Source of the DNA: Qipengyuania_B sp965214525
GTDB lineage: Bacteria; Pseudomonadota; Alphaproteobacteria; Sphingomonadales; Sphingomonadaceae
DNA length: 64,000 nucleotides
Direction of reading: 5' to 3'
Assembly: GCA_965214525.1 (NCBI GenBank)
Contig: OZ243959.1
Location: 992,001 to 1,056,000, forward strand
The notes beneath the pieces are model-generated. The model was not told the origin of the DNA. It did no database searches and worked only from the letters and a program-made list of their open reading frames with translations. A program made the position numbers and the translations under genes. Below, piece after piece: positions 43,646 to 52,372 of this stretch (the first letter of the stretch is position 1; each line of letters begins with the position of its first letter).

Positions 43646-45730
43646 CTACTCCAGCTCCAGTATTACCTCGTCCACCGCCAGGCTGTCGCCTTCGCCTGCG
43701 TTGATCTTGCTGACAGTGGCCTGCTTTTGCGCGCGCAGGATGTTCTCCATTTTCATCGCCTCGACCGTGGCGAGCGGCTGGCCGGGCTGCACCTCCTCCC
43801 CTTTGCCTACATGCAGTTTCACGAGCAGGCCGGGCATTGGGCAGATGAGCAGCTTGGACAGATCGGGCGGGACTTTCTCGATCATGTGGTCGGCAAGATG
43901 CGCCAACCGGGCCGGCAGGATGCGCAGCGTGTGCGTCGCTCCGCGGGTCGTGATATCATAGCCGGTGCGGGTGTTGGCGAGTTGGATGGTAAGCGTCTCG
44001 TCTCCCAACACCACCTCGATCGTCCGATCGCCCGGGGTATAGTCGAAGCTGACCTCGACCGGGTCGCCGTCGACCGTGATGGCATCCTCTTCCAACACGA
44101 CGTCGTAATCATGGTCGGCGATGCGCACCGTCCAATCGCCAGGTGGGTGCAGCGGACCGTTCAATTGGTCACTGATCCTGCGAGCACGGTCGGCATCGAC
44201 GGTCGCAATCACGCCCCCGACGGCCGCCAGAGCCCGTCGCAGATCATCCGACGCCGCCGCCCCCTGGAACCCGTCCGGATACTCCTCCGCAATGAAGCCC
44301 GTCGTCAGATCGCCTCTACGGAAGCGCGGATGCTGCATGATCGCGCTGAGGAAATCGACATTGTGCCCCAGCCCCTCGATGCGGAACGCGTCGAGCGCCT
44401 GCACCTGCAGATCGGCGGCCTCGTCACGCGTCTCGCCCCAGGTCACCAGCTTGGCGATCATCGGATCGTAGAACATCGAGACTTCGCCGCCCTCGGCAAC
44501 GCCGTCGTCCAACCTAACATATCCATTCGCTCGCCCTTCGGCAGGCTCAGGGTGAGCGGGTTTCATGCCGGTTTCGCTTGTCCGCCCGTCATGAGCTTGT
44601 CGAAGGAAGAGCGGCCCCTGATGCGTTTGGGCCTCTGGCGGCTGATACCGCACGAGCCGGCCGATGCTGGGCAGGAAGCCGCGATAGGGGTCTTCGGCAT
44701 AGACGCGGTTCTCGATCGCCCAGCCATCTATCCCGATATCGTCCTGCGTGAACGGCAGCTTTTCTCCCGCCGCCACCCGGATCATCTGCTCCACCAGGTC
44801 GATACCGGTAATGGCTTCGGTCACCGGATGCTCGACCTGCAGGCGGGTGTTCATTTCGAGGAAGTAGAAGCTCTTGCCGGTTGGGTCCGCCCCGCTGACG
44901 ATCAGTTCGACCGTCCCGGCGGAATGGTAGTCGACCGCGCGCGACAAAGCGACGCACTGCTGGCCCATCTTGCGGCGCATGTCCGGCGTGACGAAAGGCG
45001 ATGGCGCTTCCTCGACCACCTTCTGATGCCGGCGCTGGATCGAGCATTCGCGTTCATTGAGGTAAAGGATGTTGCCGTGCTTGTCGCCGAGGATTTGGAT
45101 CTCGATATGGCGCGGATCCTCGATGAACTTCTCGATGAACACACGGTCGTCACCAAAGGAGTTCAACCCCTCGCGCTTGGTCGCCTCGAACTCTTCACGC
45201 ACGTCCTTTTCGCTGTAGGCGAGGCGCATCCCCTTGCCCCCGCCTCCGGCGCTGGCCTTCATCATTACCGGATAGCCGATGTCGCCGCTGATTTCGACTG
45301 CATGTTCGGTATCGCGAATTTCGCCGACGAAGCCAGGGACCACGTTGACGCCCGCCTTCTTCGCGAGCTTCTTGGACTCGATCTTGTCGCCCATCGCCGC
45401 GATGGCGTTGGCGGGGGGGCCAATGAACACCAGCCCTTCCTTCTCGAGCTGTTCGACAAAAGATGCCCGTTCGGACAAGAAGCCATAGCCGGGATGCACC
45501 GCCTCGGCCCCGGTCTGCTTGGCGGCGGCGATGATTTTGTCGGCGACGAGGTAGGAGTCGGACGCCGGCGAAGGCCCGATATGCACCGCCTCGTCCGCCA
45601 TGCGCACGAACGGCGCGCGCGCATCGGCGTCGGAATACACGGCTACAGTCTGGATGCCCATGCGTCGCGCGGTGATGATGACCCGGCAGGCGATCTCGCC
45701 CCGGTTGGCGATGAGGATTTTGGAGAACAT
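43646..45730 (-). CDS. pccA: Propionyl-CoA carboxylase biotin-carrying subunit alpha
   Basis: A 694-aa biotin carboxylase plus biotin carrier. The biotin carboxylase part has ANRGEIACRVI, SAGGGGKGMRLA, ERECSIQRRHQKVVEEAPSP and NTRLQVEHPVTE; the biotinyl Lys is K660 in VEAMKMEN. The company of mutase, epimerase and PccB genes points to propionyl-CoA rather than methylcrotonyl-CoA. Residues about 373-400 (FLRQAHDGRTSETGMK, HPEPAEGRANG) are encoded by an inverted pair of palindromic repeat units inserted in frame just before YVRLDDGVAEGGEVSMFYDP. It is the last gene of the propionate locus. Confidence 0.92.
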   Translation of the reverse strand: MFSKILIANRGEIACRVIITARRMGIQTVAVYSDADARAPFVRMADEAVHIGPSPASDSYLVADKIIAAAKQTGAEAVHPGYGFLSERASFVEQLEKEGLVFIGPPANAIAAMGDKIESKKLAKKAGVNVVPGFVGEIRDTEHAVEISGDIGYPVMMKASAGGGGKGMRLAYSEKDVREEFEATKREGLNSFGDDRVFIEKFIEDPRHIEIQILGDKHGNILYLNERECSIQRRHQKVVEEAPSPFVTPDMRRKMGQQCVALSRAVDYHSAGTVELIVSGADPTGKSFYFLEMNTRLQVEHPVTEAITGIDLVEQMIRVAAGEKLPFTQDDIGIDGWAIENRVYAEDPYRGFLPSIGRLVRYQPPEAQTHQGPLFLRQAHDGRTSETGMKPAHPEPAEGRANGYVRLDDGVAEGGEVSMFYDPMIAKLVTWGETRDEAADLQVQALDAFRIEGLGHNVDFLSAIMQHPRFRRGDLTTGFIAEEYPDGFQGAAASDDLRRALAAVGGVIATVDADRARRISDQLNGPLHPPGDWTVRIADHDYDVVLEEDAITVDGDPVEVSFDYTPGDRTIEVVLGDETLTIQLANTRTGYDITTRGATHTLRILPARLAHLADHMIEKVPPDLSKLLICPMPGLLVKLHVGKGEEVQPGQPLATVEAMKMENILRAQKQATVSKINAGEGDSLAVDEVILELE
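44531..44614. repeat. Inverted pair of REP-like units inside pccA
   Basis: Unit 1 (44531-44560) reads CCCTTCGGCAGGCTCAGGG then TGAGCGGG. Unit 2 (44581-44614), on the opposite strand, reads CCTTCGACAAGCTCATGACG then GGCGG. The two share the core CTTCGRCARGCTCA in inverted orientation around a 20-nt spacer. The pair keeps the pccA reading frame open. Confidence 0.75.
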
Positions 45731-45731
45731 A

Positions 45732-46067
45732 CTAATTTGCCTTCCTGCCTTCGCGAGCTTTCACGACAGCATCGGTGGCAAAGCCACGGTTCATTCGGAG
45801 CAATATTCCCGCGGTGAACGAATTGAGTTCGTTGGCTTGCATGTCGTCGAGCCCCGCTGACCTTAGGTCGCTCTCGTTTGCAATGAGGAAGCGCTCGAGC
45901 TTTTCGCGACAATAGATGCTCGCTGCGTCGGCGATGACCTCGAGCGATCCCGGCTTTGACGCCCACAATTTTGACGTTTCGATCATGCAGCTTTGCCATT
46001 CGTGCTGAAACTTATCAGTTACGTCCGTTGTGCCTGCAGCGAGAAGATAGACAAATAAAGCAATCAC
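45732..46067 (-). CDS. Hypothetical protein, 111 aa, between bioB and pccA
   Basis: A small protein starting at GTG 46067 that overlaps the bioB stop as GTGA and ends 1 bp before the pccA start. The N-terminus (IALFVYLLAAGTTDVTD) resembles a signal peptide; the rest contains two cysteines (WQSCMIET, SIYCREKLERFLIANES) that could form a disulfide if exported, and a helical tail (NELNSFTAGILLRMNRGFATDAVVKAREG). No domain recognised. The long frame upstream lies antisense within bioB coding and is excluded. Confidence 0.6.
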   Translation of the reverse strand: MIALFVYLLAAGTTDVTDKFQHEWQSCMIETSKLWASKPGSLEVIADAASIYCREKLERFLIANESDLRSAGLDDMQANELNSFTAGILLRMNRGFATDAVVKAREGRKAN

Positions 46068-47065
46068 TCCGCCGCCTCCACAGCCCTGCAAGTCCGCATC
46101 GGCTCCTCGCCCTCCAGCGCCGTCAGCCCCAGCTTGGCGAGCAGCGCCGCGTCGCTGTCGTCGCCCGCATTGGGCGCGGTCAGCAGCTTGTCGCCGGTGA
46201 AGATCGAGTTCGCGCCCGCCATGAAGCACAGCGCCTGTGTGGCCTCGCTCATCGACTCACGCCCGGCGGAGAGGCGCACCATGCTCAGCGGCATGGTGAT
46301 GCGCGCGACCGCCACGGTGCGGACGAACTCGATATCGTCGATCTTGGCGAGCGGGGTGTCGGCGAGCATGTCGCCCAGCACCGTGCCCTTGACCGGCACC
46401 AGCGCATTGACCGGCACGCTTTCGGGGTGCCGTTCCAGCGTGGCGAGCGTGTGGACGAAGCCCACCCGGTCCTCGCGCGTCTCGCCCATGCCGACGATCC
46501 CGCCGCTGCACACATTGATCCCGGCATCCCGCACGTTCTGCAGCGTGTCGAGCCGGTCCTGGTAATTGCGGGTCGAGATCACACGCTCGTAATATTCCGG
46601 CCCGGTGTCGACATTGTGATTGTAGTAATCGAGGCCAGCGTCCTTGAGCATGTCCGCCTGTTTCGGCGTCAGCATGCCGAGCGTCATGCAGGTCTCCAGC
46701 CCCATCGCCCGCACGCCCTTCACGATCTCGACGATCGCGGGCATGTCGCGGTCCTTCGGGTTGCGCCAGGCGGCGCCCATGCAGAACCGCTGCGATCCGG
46801 CATCCTTGGCCTGCGCCGCACGCTGTAGGACCGATTGCACCTCCATCAGCTTGGTCGCCTCGACGCCGGAATCCGCCTTCACCGATTGGGAGCAATAGCC
46901 GCAATCCTCGGGACACCCGCCGGTCTTGATAGAGAGCAATGTGCACAGCTGGATCTGCTCTGGCGGATGGTTCGCGCGGTGGATTGTGGCGGCTTGGAAG
47001 AGCAGTTCTGTAAAGGGGAGGTCGAAGAGGGCCGTGATTTCCTCGCGGGTCCAGTCGCACCGCAC
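46064..47065 (-). CDS. bioB: Biotin synthase
   Basis: Radical-SAM enzyme inserting sulfur into dethiobiotin. The cluster motif CxxxCxxC is in KTGGCPEDCGYCSQS, with CMGAAWRNPKDRDMPAI and YYNHNVDTGPEYYERVISTR following. Homology begins at DWTREEITALFDLPFTELLF. I place the start at GTG 47065 (333 aa). A TTG at 47170 that overlaps the upstream membrane-protein stop would add 35 residues, most of them encoded by a palindromic repeat (47075-47150). Biotin made here would serve the PccA carrier encoded two genes downstream. Confidence 0.88.
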   Translation of the reverse strand: MRCDWTREEITALFDLPFTELLFQAATIHRANHPPEQIQLCTLLSIKTGGCPEDCGYCSQSVKADSGVEATKLMEVQSVLQRAAQAKDAGSQRFCMGAAWRNPKDRDMPAIVEIVKGVRAMGLETCMTLGMLTPKQADMLKDAGLDYYNHNVDTGPEYYERVISTRNYQDRLDTLQNVRDAGINVCSGGIVGMGETREDRVGFVHTLATLERHPESVPVNALVPVKGTVLGDMLADTPLAKIDDIEFVRTVAVARITMPLSMVRLSAGRESMSEATQALCFMAGANSIFTGDKLLTAPNAGDDSDAALLAKLGLTALEGEEPMRTCRAVEAAE

Positions 47066-47074
47066 AGCAGTGCG

Positions 47075-47150
47075 CCCCCGCGAAGGCGGGGGTCTCGTGT
47101 TGCCAGGTCGTCCGTTGCCGACTAAGGCCCCCGCCTTTGCGGGAAAGCGG
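47075..47150. repeat. REP-like inverted repeat pair at the 5' end of bioB
   Basis: Hairpin 1: CCCCCGC-GAAG-GCGGGGG (47075-47092). Hairpin 2: CCCGC-CTTT-GCGGG (47130-47143), a reverse copy of the same core. The pair lies between the upstream gene stop and the homologous part of bioB, and is of the same family as the pair at 47434-47520. Confidence 0.7.
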
Positions 47151-47166
47151 GTGTTTTTTAATTGGG

Positions 47167-47415
47167 TCAAGCTTTGTCTCTCATGAAAAGCCAGATCATG
47201 GCCGTGCCTAGGATTAGGAAGAAAATCGCGGTTCCGGGGAATGCAACAAATTTCAAAAGTCCGTCGTTCTCGCAGCCGGTGCCATCCTCGTTTGGCGCAC
47301 AGTGACCCAACGCTGCCAAGATGAGGCCCATGAACGTTATTATCCCGACGAGAGCGACGATGAAGCAGCCCAACTTCTGCAACCCTGTTAATGTAGGACG
47401 GTCACTAAAGCTCAC
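47167..47415 (-). CDS. Small membrane protein, 82 aa
   Basis: Two hydrophobic segments (LGCFIVALVGIITFMGLILAAL and FPGTAIFFLILGTAMIWLFM) joined by a short loop with two Cys and acidic residues (HCAPNEDGTGCENDG). The frame opens at GTG 47439, but that codon belongs to a repeat; GGAGG lies 8 nt before GTG 47415, which I take as the start (MSFSDRPTLTGLQK). The stop overlaps a possible TTG start of bioB. Function unknown. Confidence 0.6.
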   Translation of the reverse strand: MSFSDRPTLTGLQKLGCFIVALVGIITFMGLILAALGHCAPNEDGTGCENDGLLKFVAFPGTAIFFLILGTAMIWLFMRDKA

Positions 47416-47433
47416 TTCACCGCCTCCACACTT

Positions 47434-47520
47434 CGTCACCCCCGCGAAGGCGGGGGTCCAGCTTTCCTATTGGCGAGCGCAAACATCCGCACTGGATTCC
47501 CGCCTGCGCGGGAATGACGG
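47434..47520. repeat. REP-like inverted repeat pair between mutase and small membrane protein genes
   Basis: Unit 1 CGTCACCCCCGCGAAGGCGG (from 47434, continuing GGGTCCAG) and unit 2 on the other strand CGTCATTCCCGCGCAGGCGG (47519 downward, continuing GAATCCAG) form an inverted pair around about 30 nt. The first unit ends at the very edge of the small membrane-protein ORF. Confidence 0.8.
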
Positions 47521-47532
47521 CTTGGCGATGGC

Positions 47533-49734
<2,202 letters not shown>

Positions 49735-49915
49735 TCGTATCCTCGTGCCTCTCCCCGTGCAGGGAGAGGTTAGCGCAGCTCGTTCCGTCAGGAGCTAGCG
49801 GAGCTTGGAGCGGGGCGTCCACCCCAATCGTCTTGCAAGCCTCTCTCCAACTGCGGCCATCCGGTAAACCGCCAAGCTTTCGTATCCTCTCCACGCACGG
49901 TGAGATGAGCTACGA
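49735..49915. repeat. Gap between enoyl-CoA hydratase and mutase genes with palindromic repeats
   Basis: CCTCTCCC (49748-49755), loop CGTGCA, GGGAGAGG (49762-49769) is a perfect 8-bp palindrome just upstream of the mutase start. A partial relative, CCTCTCCACGCACGGTGAGA, is near 49886-49905. No ORF of substance lies in this 181-bp gap. The palindrome could act as a processing or attenuation site inside the operon. Confidence 0.55.
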
Positions 49916-50698
49916 TCACCTCCCTTGGAATTGCGCTTTGCGCTTTTGCAGGAAAGCCGCTCCGCCCTCCATCGCGTCTTCGCTGTCGCCCGCACGGCGC
50001 TGCCCGACCGCCTCCTGATGCAGGGCAGCGGGATAGTCCGTCTGCAATGCTGCCATCAGGTTCGCGCGCATCTGACCAAGCGCTAAAGTCGGTCCACTCG
50101 CCAGACGGGTGGCGAGTGCCTTGGCCTCCTGCATCAGTGCATCATCCGCCACGGTTTTGTAGATCATGCCCCAGTCATCGGCCTTGGAGGCGCCGATCTT
50201 CTCGCCCAGCAACATCATCTCGGTTGCGCGAGCCTTGCCGATCAGGCGTGGCAGCATCCAGCTCGCGCCGCCATCGGGAACCAGGCCGATATTGACGAAG
50301 GCCTGCAGGAAATAGGCGCTTTGCCCCGCCAGCACGAAATCCGCTGCCAGAGCTATGGAGCAACCGACGCCCGCCGCCGGGCCGTTGACCGCCGAGACGA
50401 TCGGCACCTCGCACTGCGCCATCTGAACCATCAACGGGTTGTAGCTCAACGAAAGGCTGTCATATGCGCCGCGCCCGCCCGAAACGCTGCGCTCTCCGCG
50501 TGCGGCAAGGTCCGCACCCGAACAGAACGCGCGCCCCGCGCCGGTGACGAGGAAGCACCGCGCCTTCCCCGGCTCGGCCAGCACGTCGCGTATCTCTGTT
50601 GCCATGTCCGGAGGGCACGCATTGAGCCGGTCTGGCCGGTTGAGCGTGATGGTCGTGACTGGGCCGTCGTTATCGACGAGAATGTGTTCGTAGGTCAT
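49916..50698 (-). CDS. Enoyl-CoA hydratase/isomerase family protein
   Basis: A 260-aa crotonase-fold enzyme with the oxyanion-hole segments FCSGADLAARGE and VNGPAAGVGCSIALAADFVLA and the downstream FVNIGLVPDGGASWMLPRLIG. Its place between epimerase and mutase suggests a role in propionate or branched-chain acyl-CoA metabolism, but substrate cannot be told from sequence. ATG at 50698 overlaps the epimerase stop as ATGA. Confidence 0.88.
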   Translation of the reverse strand: MTYEHILVDNDGPVTTITLNRPDRLNACPPDMATEIRDVLAEPGKARCFLVTGAGRAFCSGADLAARGERSVSGGRGAYDSLSLSYNPLMVQMAQCEVPIVSAVNGPAAGVGCSIALAADFVLAGQSAYFLQAFVNIGLVPDGGASWMLPRLIGKARATEMMLLGEKIGASKADDWGMIYKTVADDALMQEAKALATRLASGPTLALGQMRANLMAALQTDYPAALHQEAVGQRRAGDSEDAMEGGAAFLQKRKAQFQGR

Positions 50699-51141
50699 GG
50701 GTGCGAAGCCTTCGGCGTTTCCATGATCTCGGTCAACTGCCCCATCATATCCTTGGGATGCAGGAAGAAGATCGGCGTACCGTGAGCGCCGATGCGTGTC
50801 GGCCCGAGAATGCGCTTGCCCAAGCCTTCGTAATGCGCGCGTGCAGCTTCGATGTCCTCGACCTCAAAACAGACATGATGCTGCCCGCCAAGCGGGTTCT
50901 TGTCGAGAAAGCCGACCAAGGTGCTGTCCGGCCCCAGCGGCTCGATCAGCTCGATCTGGGTGCCTTTGCTTTGCGCGCCGGTGGCGTCGGGCGTATCGAC
51001 GAAGCAGACCTTCACCCCCTGCTCGGGCAGATCAAACGGCTCGGTGATATCAGTGGCTCCCATTACCTCGCGATAATAGCAAATAGAGTCCGCAATGGAC
51101 GGCGTCGCCACGCCAATGTGATTGAAACGGCCAAGTTTCAT
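50695..51141 (-). CDS. mce: Methylmalonyl-CoA epimerase
   Basis: A 148-aa glyoxalase-fold enzyme interconverting (S)- and (R)-methylmalonyl-CoA between the carboxylase and the mutase. Metal ligands are in GRFNHIGVATPSI (His), NPLGGQHHVCFEVEDI and PIFFLHPKDMMGQLTEIME (Glu). The start overlaps the stop of the upstream ribbon-helix-helix ORF as ATGA. A decayed second piece of this gene lies at 51861-51943. Confidence 0.93.
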   Translation of the reverse strand: MKLGRFNHIGVATPSIADSICYYREVMGATDITEPFDLPEQGVKVCFVDTPDATGAQSKGTQIELIEPLGPDSTLVGFLDKNPLGGQHHVCFEVEDIEAARAHYEGLGKRILGPTRIGAHGTPIFFLHPKDMMGQLTEIMETPKASHP

Positions 51142-51281
51142 TCGCCGCGCATACCAATCGTGCCGGTGATACGACGCATCAAGTCACTCAAGGATATGTC
51201 GTTCACTTTAGCAAGTTCCACCAAACGCTGCTTCGTGTCCACGGACAACGTAACAATGATGTTTTCGATATAGCGCTTCAT
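51138..51281 (-). CDS. Ribbon-helix-helix (CopG-like) small protein, 47 aa
   Basis: MKRYIENIIVTLSVDTKQ, then RLVELAKVNDISLSDLMRRIT: one beta strand and two helices in the pattern of CopG/Arc-type DNA-binding proteins or antitoxins. The stop overlaps the epimerase start as ATGA, so it is translated in the same message. It is the third of three tiny genes in a row. Regulation of the propionate locus is possible but not shown. Confidence 0.6.
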   Translation of the reverse strand: MKRYIENIIVTLSVDTKQRLVELAKVNDISLSDLMRRITGTIGMRGE

Positions 51282-51284
51282 CGC

Positions 51285-51503
51285 TCACTCTTCCGGCAAA
51301 CGCGGTTGGCGAACCGCCAGCGCGCGAAAAGCCTCGTGCGCGCCTTCGATGCGCGCAACACGTTGTTCCAGGTCGCGCATGTCGCGCGCCAAAGCGGCTA
51401 CATCGCTACTCAGCCCCGTGACATCGCCTCGAAGGTCGCCAATCGCTTTTTCAATCAGCATGACCTGCTTGACCGCCGACAGAGCCCGTTCGATGACGCT
51501 CAC
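51285..51503 (-). CDS. Small coiled-coil protein, 72 aa
   Basis: Almost entirely helical: VIERALSAVKQVMLIEKAIG is followed by a heptad-rich region (DLRGDVTGLSSDVAALARDM, then RDLEQRVARIEGAHEAFRAL). GTG at 51503 overlaps the stop of the preceding ribbon-helix-helix gene as GTGA; the longer frame upstream is rejected. It is likely a structural or partner protein of the neighbouring small proteins. No known family. Confidence 0.55.
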   Translation of the reverse strand: MSVIERALSAVKQVMLIEKAIGDLRGDVTGLSSDVAALARDMRDLEQRVARIEGAHEAFRALAVRQPRLPEE

Positions 51504-51790
51504 TCCGCTTCGCGCTCCGACCGTTCGGAGCGGCATTCAGCGATGACCGCGCGCGCTTCCTGCACCGCGTTGCGCATCGCAGTCAAATCGGCACGCATTC
51601 GTGGAATCGCCTCTTCGAGTTGCCCGGTAAGTGCCGCAAGCTCTGCTTCCTTGTCGGCTTCCTGGGCAGCCAGCTTGTCCCCCGCCTGACGGAAGAATTC
51701 TCCAAGGGATTCGCCCCGCTCGCTGGCCAACGCGTCAAAAGAGGCTTTTCGCTCTGGAGACATGAGAATCGTCACCCGTTCAGTTTGCAT
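51500..51790 (-). CDS. Ribbon-helix-helix protein with C-terminal coiled coil, 96 aa
   Basis: The N-terminus MQTERVTILMSPERKASF then DALASERGESLGEFFRQAGD has strand-helix-helix character; the rest (EADKEAELAALTGQLEEAIP, RADLTAMRNAVQEARAVIAE) is a coiled coil. AAGGAG lies 8 nt before the ATG at 51790, which fixes the start; an overlapping GTG at 51799 sits inside that ribosome binding site. First gene of a three-gene coupled cassette leading into the epimerase. Confidence 0.6.
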   Translation of the reverse strand: MQTERVTILMSPERKASFDALASERGESLGEFFRQAGDKLAAQEADKEAELAALTGQLEEAIPRMRADLTAMRNAVQEARAVIAECRSERSEREAE

Positions 51791-51860
51791 TCCGAACACT
51801 CCTTACAATGTCCTTGTAATGTGTAGCATCGGTGTGTTCAAGCCGGCGATGTTGCCCTAC

Positions 51861-51943
51861 CCCCCTGCTCCGGCAGGTCGAAGGGTTTGATGATGTCCAT
51901 CAATGGAGGGGCGTGGCGACGCCGAAACGGTTCAGACGGCCTC
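51861..51943 (-). pseudogene. Remnant of a second epimerase gene 5' region
   Basis: The minus strand encodes HAPPLMDIIKPFDLPEQGG, matching the functional epimerase VATPSIADS... ATDITEPFDLPEQGV with about 13 codons deleted. At DNA level CCCCCTGCTCCGGCAGGTC and ATGGAGGGGCGTGGCGACGC line up with CCCCCTGCTCGGGCAGATC and ATGGACGGCGTCGCCACGC of the intact gene. No start or full frame remains. It lies on the far side of the three tiny genes from the intact copy. Confidence 0.55.
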
Positions 51944-52372
51944 GTTTCGGTCTTCCCCTCTCCGTTACGTAAGCGCGAGGCCCGGAGGGCCATGGCGATG
52001 GCCAAGCCGAGTAAAGCGCGGTTCAACCGCCAAGCTGAATTAAGCCGCGCCGCTTCGCGGCTCGCAATGACAAAGCAGGACTATTCGCGACAGTTTGCAA
52101 AAAGGATGGGTTTCGCACCAACGCATCAAACCAATCAGCAGAAACCACATTCACCGCTTCAGCGCGATCGCAAACTCAATGTCTAGCTTGAGAAACTTGA
52201 CCAGTTAGGACTCGAATAGCGATAGATATTACGTCGATTCCGAATGCCATTTGTACAGAATGTTTCCCGCTTCGTTACACCCATCCAAATCCACCAAGCC
52301 AGAACCGCGATCACTGCCGCTCTGAAACCCGACGGCGAGAAAGAAAAAGAGATGATCGCTCGTCATCTTATC
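51944..52372. other. Rest of the gap between the tiny-gene cassette and pccB
   Basis: About 430 bp without a convincing gene. It contains a palindrome GCCGCGCCGCTTCGCGGC near 52049-52066 followed by TCGCAATGACA, wording typical of dispersed bacterial repeats. The next 300 bp are lower in GC and show no clear ORF; a plus-strand frame at 52244-52438 runs into the 3' end of pccB and has no support. Confidence 0.5.

Noticed and set aside
44531..44614. Frameshift or assembly error in pccA
   Set aside because: The frame stays open across the insertion and the flanking protein sequence matches the family on both sides in one frame.
43727..45817. A 696-codon open frame on the plus strand antisense to pccA
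   Set aside because: It lies fully opposite a clear biotin carboxylase, shows no domain, and its composition (His, Arg, Asp, Leu rich) is that of a GC-rich antisense shadow.
47075..47520. CRISPR array
   Set aside because: The repeats are palindromic pairs in inverted orientation with unequal spacing, not direct repeats with uniform spacers, and no cas genes occur.
51887..52186. Plus-strand ORF of 99 codons in the cassette-pccB gap
   Set aside because: It is composed of the epimerase remnant read backwards and palindromic repeat sequence.
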